Source: CAZMVY01 sp964617875
Lineage (GTDB): Bacteria; Planctomycetota; Phycisphaerae; UBA1845; PWPN01
Direction: 5' to 3'
DNA: 19,351 bases
Assembly (NCBI GenBank): GCA_964617875.1
Contig: CAZUAI010000100.1
Coordinates: forward strand, 1-19,351
Part shown: positions 1 through 6,337 of the stretch, in pieces
How positions within the stretch are numbered: position 1 is the first letter of the stretch
How the letters are laid out: each line of letters starts with the position of its first letter
Notes under the pieces: generated by a model
Seen by the model: only the letters and a program-made list of their open reading frames with translations
What the model was told of the DNA's origin: nothing
The model's database searches: none
Program-made: the position numbers and the translations under genes

Positions 1-41
1 ACGGCCTGAAGGGCGGGAATGTTCGTGTTGATTCGACTCAT
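1..41 (-). CDS. Flagellin, N-terminal fragment (gene continues beyond the left edge)
   Basis: Read on the minus strand from ATG at 41-39, the first codons give M-S-R-I-N-T-N-I-P-A-L-Q-A, then the window ends. M-(S/A)-x-I-N-T-N-x-x-(A/S)-L is the conserved start of bacterial flagellin, the filament subunit exported by the flagellar type III apparatus. The N-terminal D0 helix begins here. The start is supported by a strong Shine-Dalgarno GGAGGA at 51-46, four bases before the ATG. A sigma-28-like promoter at 325-299, the usual class for flagellin genes, faces this gene. Only 13 full codons are visible, so paralogue, length and integrity cannot be judged. The gene is divergent from gatCA. A different secreted protein with the same start is possible but unlikely given start motif, ribosome site and promoter together. 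Confidence 0.72.
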   Translation of the reverse strand, partial: MSRINTNIPALQA

Positions 42-45
42 GGTA

Positions 46-51
46 TCCTCC
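46..51 (-). promoter_or_regulatory. Shine-Dalgarno of the flagellin gene
   Basis: GGAGGA on the minus strand (plus TCCTCC, 46-51) lies four bases before the ATG at 41-39. It is one of the strongest ribosome-binding sites in the window and decides the start codon of the truncated gene. Confidence 0.7.
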
Positions 52-60
52 GTGACGATC

Positions 61-289
61 GGGGCAAGTGTCCGTTCTTGCGCCCCTCAGGCCGCAGCCT
101 TGCGGCCCGAGTGTCCGATCACTGCTTTCGATCGGACGTCATCATCCCGACCCGCCACGGGTGGATTCCACCGTCCCGTTCGCGGGGGCGATCTCCCGGG
201 GTCGTCTCGTTTCTCGCGGCGACCCCGACCGATCGCATTCGCTCAGGCCGAAAGTCCTTTTCGGCCCCCCATCCGTCCCTGATGGGACG
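61..289 (-). promoter_or_regulatory. Highly structured 5' leader of the flagellin mRNA (tiled hairpins)
   Basis: Inverted repeats fill the stretch between the predicted transcription start (about 292) and the ribosome site. In order of transcription: CGTCCC/GGGACG 274-279/284-289; GGCCGAAA/TTTCGGCC 246-253/259-266; GGGGTCG/CGACCCC 198-204/220-226; CCCG-TTCG-CGGG 175-186; GGTGG/CCACC 160-164/168-172; GTCCGATC/GATCGGAC 113-120/130-137; GCCGCA/TGCGGC 91-96/101-106; and an imperfect GGGGCAAG/CTTG(CG)CCCC 61-68/77-86. All but the last are perfect. No protein match is evident here. I infer a folded leader that could control flagellin translation or mRNA stability. Its function is unknown and the boundaries are approximate. 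Confidence 0.5.
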
Positions 290-298
290 TCGCCCCAT

Positions 299-325
299 AT
301 ATCGGCGGGGCGTTGGGCAACTTGA
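299..325 (-). promoter_or_regulatory. Sigma-28 (FliA)-type promoter for flagellin
   Basis: On the minus strand TCAAGTTG (325-318), an 11-base spacer, then GCCGATAT (306-299). The enteric sigma-28 consensus is TAAAGTTT-N11-GCCGATAA, so 13 of 16 positions match with exact spacing. The predicted transcript start is near 292, giving a leader of about 250 bases before the flagellin ATG. A T-tract at 336-340 (A-tract on the minus strand) lies just upstream and could act as an UP element. Confidence 0.62.
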
Positions 326-648
326 GATGTCTCACTTTTTCTCGCCGATCGGGCCTTTTTTGGGGCCCAATTGCGACAATCGGGTCTTCGTCACATTACC
401 GGGCAGTGCTTTAGATAAATCCCGCCCGATATCCCGCGCCCACCACACCTTGACGCCCCTCCCAGGTTATCGGCCGCCGCCCGCCTTCTCCGGCCTCGCA
501 GCATCCGGAACCACCCGCATCACGTTATCGCCACGGGCCGTATTCTCGGACGCGCCGTGCAGACACGCCGTACGCGCAGAATCTGCGCGGCCTGGCAGGG
601 CGAGCCGCCGATCCCCGGGCCGGTTCTTCACGGCCCGTGCGCATCGAT
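326..648. other. Non-coding spacer between the divergent flagellin and gat promoters
   Basis: No credible gene is visible. The left part (about 326-430) is more AT-rich than its surroundings and contains a short inverted repeat, GGGCC/GGCCC (351-355/364-368), around a T-tract. The right part returns to high GC with no recognisable element. Long open frames crossing it are upstream extensions of gatA or antisense shadows without any family resemblance. Confidence 0.5.
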
Positions 649-676
649 TTGACGGCGGATTTTCGTTGGATATGTT
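649..676 (+). promoter_or_regulatory. Candidate sigma-70-type promoter of gatCA
   Basis: TTGACG (649-654, 5 of 6) and TATGTT (671-676, 4 of 6) are separated by 16 bases. The predicted start near 683 would give a leader of about 55 bases before gatC. It is the best match upstream of gatC, but the -10 element is only moderate. Confidence 0.42.
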
Positions 677-738
677 CAACGAGAACGGCGCCGCCGGACG
701 GGCCGCGCCCGGGCCCGACTGGGCCGAGGCAACGGTTT

Positions 739-1047
739 ATGCCCAAACGAATGGACGAAACCCTGGTTCGTCACATCGCCCACCTCTCGCGGCTCAAGCC
801 GTCGGAAGACGAGGTGAGGCTCTTCAGCGATCAGCTCTCCGCCATCGTCGAGTACGTGGAGAAGCTGAACGAACTGGACACGCGGGACGTCGAGCCGACC
901 GCTCACGCCCTGCCGCTCCACAACGTCTTTCGCGACGACTGCCCGGCCGAAACGTTCCAGCCGGACCAGGCGCTCGCCAACGCACCCCAGCGGGACGGCA
1001 GCTTCTTCGGGGTGCCCAAGGTTCTCGACCAGGACAGCGGCGCATGA
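739..1047 (+). CDS. gatC: Asp-tRNA(Asn)/Glu-tRNA(Gln) amidotransferase subunit C
   Basis: GatC is the small subunit of the cytoplasmic GatCAB complex, which converts Glu-tRNA(Gln) or Asp-tRNA(Asn) to the amidated forms. It wraps around and stabilises GatA. The 102-residue product has the family pattern: an N-terminal H-I-A-x-L-S-R-L-K-P-S-E segment, a helical middle with Y-V-E-K-L-N-E-L-D-T, and a C-terminal D-V-E-P-T-A-H-A-L-P with N-V-F-R-D-D. The length is normal. ATG 739 follows a weak GAGG at 726-729; an in-frame ATG at 751 also fits the family start. Its TGA overlaps the gatA ATG in ATGA, indicating translational coupling. gatB, the third subunit, is not in the window. Confidence 0.93.
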   Translation: MPKRMDETLVRHIAHLSRLKPSEDEVRLFSDQLSAIVEYVEKLNELDTRDVEPTAHALPLHNVFRDDCPAETFQPDQALANAPQRDGSFFGVPKVLDQDSGA

Positions 1048-2525
1048 CGTACACAACGCTGACCGGAATTCGTGACGCGATCCGCAACCGGGACACGACC
1101 TCGCGATGCGTCGTCGAACGTTGCCTGGACGCCATCCGGCACCTCGATCCGCAGATCCGGGGATTCGTAAGCTGCGACGCCGACCGGGCCGTGAACCTGG
1201 CCGGGCAGATCGATCGGCGGCTCGCACGCGGCGAGTCCGTCGGACCGCTCGCCGGCGTGCCCATCGCCGTCAAGGACAACATCTGCACGCGGTTCGGCCG
1301 AACGACCTGTTCTTCGAGGATTCTGGCCGATTTCGCCGCTCCGTACGATGCCCACGTCGTTGAGCGGCTCGAGGCCGCCGGCGCCGTCATCGTCGGCAAG
1401 ACCAACCTCGACGAGTTCGCGATGGGTTCGAGCACCGAGAACAGCGGCTTCTTTCCGACGAAGAACCCGTGGGATCTCGCCCGCGTGCCGGGCGGCTCCT
1501 CGGGCGGCTCGGCGGCGGCGGTCGCCGCCCGCATCGTGCCCGGGGCGCTCGGCTCAGACACCGGCGGATCCATTCGCCAGCCCGCGTCGTTCTGCGGCGT
1601 CACGGGGCTCAAGCCCACATACGGCCGCGTCTCGCGTTACGGCCTCGTCGCCTACGGAAGCAGCCTCGACCAGATCGGACCGCTCACGCAGGATGCCCGC
1701 GATGCGGCCCTGCTGCTCGGCGTCATTGCCGGCCACGACAGCCGCGACTCGACCAGCGTGAACCAGCCGGTGCCCGACTACGCCGCAAGCCTGAACGGGC
1801 GCGGCGACGGTCTGCAGGGCGTCCGCATCGGAGTGCCGGAGGAATACTTCGGCGAAGGGTTGGACGCTGAGGTACGGACGGCCGTCGAAGCGGCCATGAA
1901 CCTCTGCCGCGAACACGGCGCCCAGCTCGTGACGGTTCACCTGCCCCACCTGGCCTATGCCGTGGCATGCTACTATGTGATCGCGACGGCGGAGGCATCC
2001 AGCAACCTGGCTCGTTATGACGGCGTACACTACGGCTACCGCAGCCCAAAAGCAGAAGACTACATAGATATGTACTGTGCATCGCGCCAGGAAGGATTTG
2101 GGGCGGAAGTCCGTCGCCGCATCATGTTGGGGACGTATGCCCTGTCCAGCGGATATTATGATGCCTATTATCTGAAGGCCCTCAAGGTCAGGACGCTCAT
2201 CAAACGCGATTTCGAGGCGGCCTTCGCCATGTGTGACGTCATCGCCTGTCCGGCGGCGCCGACGACGGCTTTCCGTCTCGGCGAGAAGGTGCATGATCCC
2301 CTGTCCATGTACTTGGCCGACATCTACACGATTTCGGCGAACCTGGCGGGCATACCAGGGATTGTGGTGCCCTGTGGTCTGAGTTCTGCGGGCCTGCCCG
2401 TGGGTCTTCAGCTTATGGGGCCGCATTTCGCCGAGGAAAAGCTCCTCGGCATCGCTCACACCTACCAATCCCACACCGATTGGCATACCCGCAAGCCGCC
2501 GCTTTGCACCTCCTCAGCGTTATAG
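1044..2525 (+). CDS. gatA: Asp-tRNA(Asn)/Glu-tRNA(Gln) amidotransferase subunit A
   Basis: GatA is the glutaminase subunit of GatCAB, an amidase-signature enzyme that releases ammonia from glutamine for transamidation. The 493-residue length is normal. The Ser-cisSer-Lys triad is visible as Lys77 (G-V-P-I-A-V-K-D-N), Ser152 (P-G-G-S-S-G-G-S-A-A-A) and Ser176 (S-D-T-G-G-S-I-R-Q-P). The spacing equals that of Lys79/Ser154/Ser178 in the Staphylococcus aureus enzyme. The C-terminus D-W-H-T-R-K-P-P-L is typical. The start at 1044 is fixed by the ATGA overlap with gatC; the frame stays open far upstream, but that part lacks family similarity. Third-position GC drops visibly from about position 1940 onward, although the protein stays in frame and family-like to its end. 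Confidence 0.96.
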   Translation: MTYTTLTGIRDAIRNRDTTSRCVVERCLDAIRHLDPQIRGFVSCDADRAVNLAGQIDRRLARGESVGPLAGVPIAVKDNICTRFGRTTCSSRILADFAAPYDAHVVERLEAAGAVIVGKTNLDEFAMGSSTENSGFFPTKNPWDLARVPGGSSGGSAAAVAARIVPGALGSDTGGSIRQPASFCGVTGLKPTYGRVSRYGLVAYGSSLDQIGPLTQDARDAALLLGVIAGHDSRDSTSVNQPVPDYAASLNGRGDGLQGVRIGVPEEYFGEGLDAEVRTAVEAAMNLCREHGAQLVTVHLPHLAYAVACYYVIATAEASSNLARYDGVHYGYRSPKAEDYIDMYCASRQEGFGAEVRRRIMLGTYALSSGYYDAYYLKALKVRTLIKRDFEAAFAMCDVIACPAAPTTAFRLGEKVHDPLSMYLADIYTISANLAGIPGIVVPCGLSSAGLPVGLQLMGPHFAEEKLLGIAHTYQSHTDWHTRKPPLCTSSAL

Positions 2526-2699
2526 ACACCCGGCAGGACCAGTAACGGTCTGCAATCTCCCCGGTTGCGCACACCGGTTGGGTAATAGTCCCACGTCCCA
2601 TGCGTTATTCCCCACGCCCCAGCTTGGCACGGCAAGTGCCAGACGTATTCCCGTCCGTCGCGACTACGCCGGGGCGGACCGAAAGAAGGAGAGAGGAAC
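2526..2699 (+). other. Spacer between gatA and the PilZ gene
   Basis: There is no gene here. It contains a direct repeat CCGGTTG (2561-2567 and 2574-2580) and the sigma-54-like site at 2624-2640. No convincing rho-independent terminator for gatA is visible. It shares the lower GC of the 3' part of gatA. Confidence 0.4.
2624..2641 (+). promoter_or_regulatory. Sigma-54-type promoter (also a perfect inverted repeat) ahead of the PilZ gene
   Basis: TTGGCACG (2624-2631) is followed by CAA and GTGCC (2636-2640). It matches the sigma-54 -24/-12 pattern YTGGCACGrNNNTTGCW at the whole -24 block and keeps the invariant GG and GC with correct spacing; the first T of the -12 box is G and the last base is C. 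The predicted start is near 2650, leaving about 50 bases to the PilZ start. The same bases form a perfect 6+5+6 palindrome, TGGCAC/GTGCCA (2625-2630/2636-2641), so an operator for a dimeric regulator is the alternative. Confidence 0.5.
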
Positions 2700-3092
2700 A
2701 TGACGACCCAGGGCCAGACGAATACCGGGATGAAGCTTGTAAATGAGTGGCTCAGCGATGCACAGGCGTCAGGCCTGGGTCGGGACTGGGAAGGCCAGCA
2801 TCGGCACGCCCGATATAACTGGAACGCCCATCTGGACGTATACGTCTGCTCTGATCGCCGCCCCCCCCGCGCGATCCTCGCCACCGCCCGTGACGTCAGC
2901 CAGAGCGGCCTCGCCTTCTTCTGCCGCGAGTCCCTGCCGGCCCACACCCGCGTTACCATCTGCCGTAGCGGCGAGCGGACCGGCGTCGCCGCCAAGGTGC
3001 TCAACCGGACGCAGACGCTGGGCGGCTACATTCTCGGCGTCGAGTTCGTCGTCGAGCAACCCGCCAGGCAGGTCGCCGTCGCGGTGGCGTAA
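2700..3092 (+). CDS. PilZ domain protein (predicted c-di-GMP receptor)
   Basis: This single-domain protein has 130 residues. The PilZ fold is suggested by an Arg-rich segment Q-H-R-H-A-R-Y (33-39), followed after a strand by D-V-S-Q-S-G (Asp65, Ser67, Gly70), the second half of the c-di-GMP signature. The end of the barrel, L-G-V-E-F (112-116), is also typical. In the family the first motif is RxxxR; here the first Arg position appears to be His34, with Arg35 and Arg38 present, so ligand affinity may differ. The first 30 residues are an extra N-terminal extension. The start is supported by AAGGAG at 2686-2691, eight bases before the ATG. It is transcribed alone and convergent with the operon to its right. 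With a flagellin nearby, a motility or surface-behaviour role is a reasonable inference. Confidence 0.82.
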   Translation: MTTQGQTNTGMKLVNEWLSDAQASGLGRDWEGQHRHARYNWNAHLDVYVCSDRRPPRAILATARDVSQSGLAFFCRESLPAHTRVTICRSGERTGVAAKVLNRTQTLGGYILGVEFVVEQPARQVAVAVA

Positions 3093-3114
3093 CCGGCAGG
3101 AAACATCCGTCTGG

Positions 3115-3145
3115 ACAAGCGGGGCGGCACGTCTTGCCCGCTTGT
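3115..3145. terminator. Bidirectional terminator-like hairpin between convergent genes
   Basis: ACAAGCGGG (3115-3123) and CCCGCTTGT (3137-3145) form a perfect 9-bp stem with a 13-base loop. It sits in the 71-bp gap between the stop codons of the PilZ gene (plus) and the polyferredoxin gene (minus). There is no long T-run, so it may stop transcription poorly alone but could define both 3' ends. Confidence 0.6.
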
Positions 3146-3163
3146 GCGGACTGCGACCGTGCC

Positions 3164-5041
3164 CTACGCCGTCGTCTTCATCAGCCGGAGCGAGCGGTTG
3201 CGATCGCGCGCATTGTAGTTCTGCGAGCGGGTCTCGCCCTCGGCGGTGACGTACACCGCACGGCGGTCGCCGACGACCGGGCATTCCGTCTCGCAGATGC
3301 CGCAGCCGATGCACAGCTCCGTATCGATCTTCGGCACCTTGAATTGCAGGTTGATCCCGACGACGTCGCCCTTCTGCGGAAGCTTCGCGAAACGGACGCC
3401 GTGACGCAGTTCGCCCTGCGCGTCGGTCTCGCCGATCAGCAGCGTGTCGGCGTCGTTGGCGAGGATGCGGTGGTTCTCGCTCGTGCCGTCGCGGTGGACG
3501 ACCTCCACGTGGTAGCTCGTCGTCGGGTCGCCGCGAAACTGGTCGCGGCGGAATACGCACGGCCGTCCGAACGCCTCACCCGCCGCCGGGTAGTCGGCGA
3601 GCGTCACGGTCGTATCGGTCGCGGCGGCCACCAGTTTCTTCCCGTCGCGGATCAGGAACTGCCGGTACTCGGTGTGGATCGCCTTGGGCGACGTCGGGCA
3701 GACCTCCTCGCACACCACGCACGGGATATTCTTCGCCCACGGCAGGCAGCGCCCCAGATCGTAATGGGCCGTGCCCAGCTTGACCGGGCCGCGGCCGCCG
3801 AGGGCCTCCGGCAGCGGCTCGAAACCCAGCTTCTGGTCCACGGTCAGCCGCTGGATCGCCCCGGTCGGGCAGACCTGGCCGCAGGCCGTGCAGTTGAGCT
3901 GGCAATAGCCCATGCGGAAGTTCAGGATCGGCGTCCAGAGGCCCTCGATGCCGGCCTCGAGCGTTGCGGGCTGCAGGACGTTTGTCGGGCAGACGCGGAT
4001 GCACTGGTCGCACTTGATGCACCGTTTGAGAAACTCCTGCTCCTCGACGGACCCGGGCGGGCGGACGACCCGGGCCGAGAAGTCGAGGCTGCTCTTGCCG
4101 CTGCCCTTCGTGAACGGGTGGAAGAGCACGCCCACGACCGCCGCGAAGATCGCACGGCGGCGCGGCACGTCGGGACCGGTGATCTCGTGCGCCTTCGGCG
4201 GCATGAACGAGAACGTCAGCGAGCCGGGCTTGCAGTCCTCGATGCAGTTGAAGCAGACGAAGCACTCGCTCTTGCGGAGCCTGGCGTGCGGGTCGCAGGC
4301 GCCCTCGCAGCTTTTGAGGCACAGGTCGCAGTCGATGCACGTGCCCGCGTTGCGCTCGATCCGCCACAGGGCGAACCGGCTGAACACGCCCAGCAACGCC
4401 CCGAGCGGGCACACCACGCGGCAGAAGAACCGCGGGATCACGAGGTTCATTCCGACGAAGAAGACAAGCAGGAACCCGATCACCCACGCGAACTGGTGAT
4501 GCTTCGGCTCGCCGGCCCCCGCCCAGCCCCAGATCCCCTTCTGGATCGGCAGGGGCATGTTCAGCGTCGGCAGGACCGATGCCGTCATCGAACGATGCAG
4601 CAGACAGATCGGGTCGAGCACGCCGATCTGCAGCGCCCCGAACAGCGAGGCGACCAGCACGACGATCAGCACGTAGTACTTGATCGCGAAGATCGCGCGG
4701 TAGCGGTTCGAATCGATCCGCTCCTTGACCTTGCGGAAGTTGAAAACCCAGCCGACGAAGTGGTGCAACGCCCCGTACGGACAGATCCAGCCGCAGAAGA
4801 AGCGGCCGAGGATCAGCGTCGGCACCAGGATCACCAGCGACCAGAGCAGCCCCTTGTAAACCGTATGCGTCGTGATGGCCGTCGAAACCGCGATGAGCGG
4901 ATCGATCTCCAGGAACTTGCTCACCCACGCCACCAGCACGGGGTAGTCGTTCAGGTTGCCGAACGTGGTCACCAGGCAGAACGCGAAGAAGATCGCGAAC
5001 AGCACGGCCTGGACGATGATGCGGACGGTGGTGATACGCAT
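3164..5041 (-). CDS. Membrane polyferredoxin: NapH-like module fused to NapG-like module
   Basis: Predicted electron-transfer protein of the cytoplasmic membrane, 625 residues. The N-terminal half resembles NapH: helices near 7-27, 63-80, 117-137 and 184-204, two membrane F-C-x-x-x-C-P motifs (Cys83/Cys87 and Cys207/Cys211), and two [4Fe-4S] motifs (Cys235-238-241-245 and Cys260-263-266-270). After an R-R-R-x-x-F segment with a short hydrophobic stretch (294-307) comes a NapG-like half, including V-R-P-P-G and cluster motifs at Cys341-351, 380-391, 432-448 and 577-587. About 120 residues of non-cysteine-motif sequence separate the last two motifs, far more than in NapG. In NapGH the pair passes electrons from quinol outward. 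It is last in a three-gene operon, 153 bp after the DUF362 gene. The ATG has no Shine-Dalgarno; an 8-bp tandem repeat occupies that position. No NapA lies nearby, so nitrate reduction is not implied. Confidence 0.85.
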   Translation of the reverse strand: MRITTVRIIVQAVLFAIFFAFCLVTTFGNLNDYPVLVAWVSKFLEIDPLIAVSTAITTHTVYKGLLWSLVILVPTLILGRFFCGWICPYGALHHFVGWVFNFRKVKERIDSNRYRAIFAIKYYVLIVVLVASLFGALQIGVLDPICLLHRSMTASVLPTLNMPLPIQKGIWGWAGAGEPKHHQFAWVIGFLLVFFVGMNLVIPRFFCRVVCPLGALLGVFSRFALWRIERNAGTCIDCDLCLKSCEGACDPHARLRKSECFVCFNCIEDCKPGSLTFSFMPPKAHEITGPDVPRRRAIFAAVVGVLFHPFTKGSGKSSLDFSARVVRPPGSVEEQEFLKRCIKCDQCIRVCPTNVLQPATLEAGIEGLWTPILNFRMGYCQLNCTACGQVCPTGAIQRLTVDQKLGFEPLPEALGGRGPVKLGTAHYDLGRCLPWAKNIPCVVCEEVCPTSPKAIHTEYRQFLIRDGKKLVAAATDTTVTLADYPAAGEAFGRPCVFRRDQFRGDPTTSYHVEVVHRDGTSENHRILANDADTLLIGETDAQGELRHGVRFAKLPQKGDVVGINLQFKVPKIDTELCIGCGICETECPVVGDRRAVYVTAEGETRSQNYNARDRNRSLRLMKTTA

Positions 5042-5047
5042 GCGCGA

Positions 5048-5087
5048 CGGTCGCTCGGTTATTCGGTCCCTCGGTTACTCGGTTACT
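5048..5087 (-). repeat. Five-copy 8-bp tandem repeat directly before the polyferredoxin start
   Basis: Five consecutive 8-bp units on the plus strand, CGGTCGCT, CGGTTATT, CGGTCCCT, CGGTTACT and CGGTTACT (consensus CGGTYNYT), end six bases from the ATG of the polyferredoxin. They fill the place where a ribosome site would be expected. The function is unknown; it could be a dispersed repeat or a length-variable spacer. Confidence 0.75.
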
Positions 5088-5194
5088 CCGGAAGCCGTCG
5101 GATCGCCGCTTTCGGTTCTCCGCCGGGCCCGGACCACCCGGCACTCAGTCCTCCCGCCTGCCTTCGTCGCTTCGGCCTCGCCTCGCTCCTTCCC
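5088..5194 (-). other. Spacer between the DUF362 and polyferredoxin genes
   Basis: No gene is visible. On the minus strand this is purine-rich (repeated GGAG, GAGG and GAAGG) and leads into the 8-bp tandem repeat. It may be a processed or regulatory intergenic part of the operon mRNA. I see no clear promoter or terminator. Confidence 0.35.
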
Positions 5195-6337
5195 TCAGCA
5201 TTCGCCGGCGTCGATGACCTTCCCCTGGTCGCGATACGTCTGCCAGTTTCGCTCGGTCAGCCGCTTCGGATCGCGGCCGAATTTCTCGTACGCCAGGTCG
5301 AGGTACTTCGGCGTCTGCTTCGTGCGGCCCAGGAGGTTGTTGTAGCACCAGGCGTCGCACGCGAGCTGGTCCACCGTCGCGACGATCGTCGGCCGGCCGA
5401 GAACGCCGCCGAAGGCCAGGTCGCTGATCCGGCCGCCCGTCGGGCCGCTCGTCATCATCACGCGCGTGGCGTCCGCGATGACGAGCGTCGGACTGAGCAT
5501 GAACCCCAGATCGCTCACGATATCGTGGATCGCCTGGTGAAACTGGTTCCGCCGTCCGCCAAGCAGGCCGTACCAGTTCTTCATGATCATCGAGGCGTGG
5601 CAGAGGTTGTGGTCCTTGATCACCGGGATGCCGATCACCTTGTCCGCGTCGCGGAGCGGCTTCCAGAAAATCGGCCAGCGGCCCAGCGCCTCGTTCCGCG
5701 CGGCATCCGGCCGGCGGTCGCGAACGGCCACCTCGACATCGTGGGCGGACGAGTGGATGACGACCTCGGCGCCCTCCGCACGAGCAGCCGCCGCGATGCC
5801 CGACTTGGCGAAACACACCGCCGGCTCCTCGATCGGATTGTCGGCCACGACGACCTTCGACGCCCCGGCCTCGCGGCACAGTCGGATGACCGCACGCACG
5901 ACGTCGGGATTTGTCGTCGCGCCGAGCTTCGGCCCGCGGTCGAAGCCCACGTTCGGCTTGAGCATGACGACGTCGCCGCGACGGACGAACCGCCGCATCC
6001 CGGCCGCATCCAGCCCCCCGACCGCCGCCCGGACCATCCGCTCCACAACGCCCCGATCGTTCTCGAGGGCCTCGGGCGAGCATCGCGCATGGGCGATCCG
6101 CGGCGAGGCGGGGTCGTAGCCCACCTTCTCGAAATAGTCCGGCAGGCGGACCGGCGGCGGCAGTTGCAGTCCCGCGTCGCCCCTGGGGTCGTGCCGCCAG
6201 ACAAGGATGCCCGCGGCCGCCCCCGCCGCAGCCAGCGCCGAGCCGCCCCGCACCAGCAGGTCGCGCCGGGTGATCGCGTACGGCTCGCCGATCGGTTCAG
6301 TACCCTTCGGGCACGCCTTCGCCACCGTCGCCTCCAT
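5195..6337 (-). CDS. Tat-exported DUF362 domain protein
   Basis: Predicted 380-residue exported protein. The N-terminus carries a twin-arginine signal, T-R-R-D-L-L-V-R (Arg24, Arg25), followed by a small-residue hydrophobic segment to about residue 46, so it is probably exported folded and possibly anchored. The DUF362 core is recognisable by V-M-L-K-P-N-V (Lys127-Asn129), T-N-P-D (142-145), V-V-V-A-D-N-P (163-169) and the M-K-N-W-Y-G-L segment (252-258). DUF362 has no firmly assigned biochemical role; many members are fused to or encoded with ferredoxin domains, and here the iron-sulfur part is a separate gene downstream. The chosen ATG at 6337 overlaps the preceding gene by 41 bp; starts further upstream give only Arg-rich sequence. 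Position in the operon suggests a redox or cofactor role with the polyferredoxin. Confidence 0.82.
   Translation of the reverse strand: MEATVAKACPKGTEPIGEPYAITRRDLLVRGGSALAAAGAAAGILVWRHDPRGDAGLQLPPPVRLPDYFEKVGYDPASPRIAHARCSPEALENDRGVVERMVRAAVGGLDAAGMRRFVRRGDVVMLKPNVGFDRGPKLGATTNPDVVRAVIRLCREAGASKVVVADNPIEEPAVCFAKSGIAAAARAEGAEVVIHSSAHDVEVAVRDRRPDAARNEALGRWPIFWKPLRDADKVIGIPVIKDHNLCHASMIMKNWYGLLGGRRNQFHQAIHDIVSDLGFMLSPTLVIADATRVMMTSGPTGGRISDLAFGGVLGRPTIVATVDQLACDAWCYNNLLGRTKQTPKYLDLAYEKFGRDPKRLTERNWQTYRDQGKVIDAGEC

Noticed and set aside
351..368. GGGCC/GGCCC inverted repeat around a T-tract as a terminator
   Set aside because: The T-tract is in the loop, not after the stem, and no gene ends nearby. 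The five-pair stem is short.
467..474. GCCGATAA (minus strand), a perfect sigma-28 -10 element
   Set aside because: Eleven bases upstream the -35 region reads CCGGAGAA, with little match to TAAAGTTT, and it is over 400 bases from the flagellin start. The site at 299-325 is much better.
78..1043. Long in-frame extension upstream of gatA
   Set aside because: It runs over gatC and the flagellin leader, lacks family similarity, and the ATGA overlap gives a normal GatA start.
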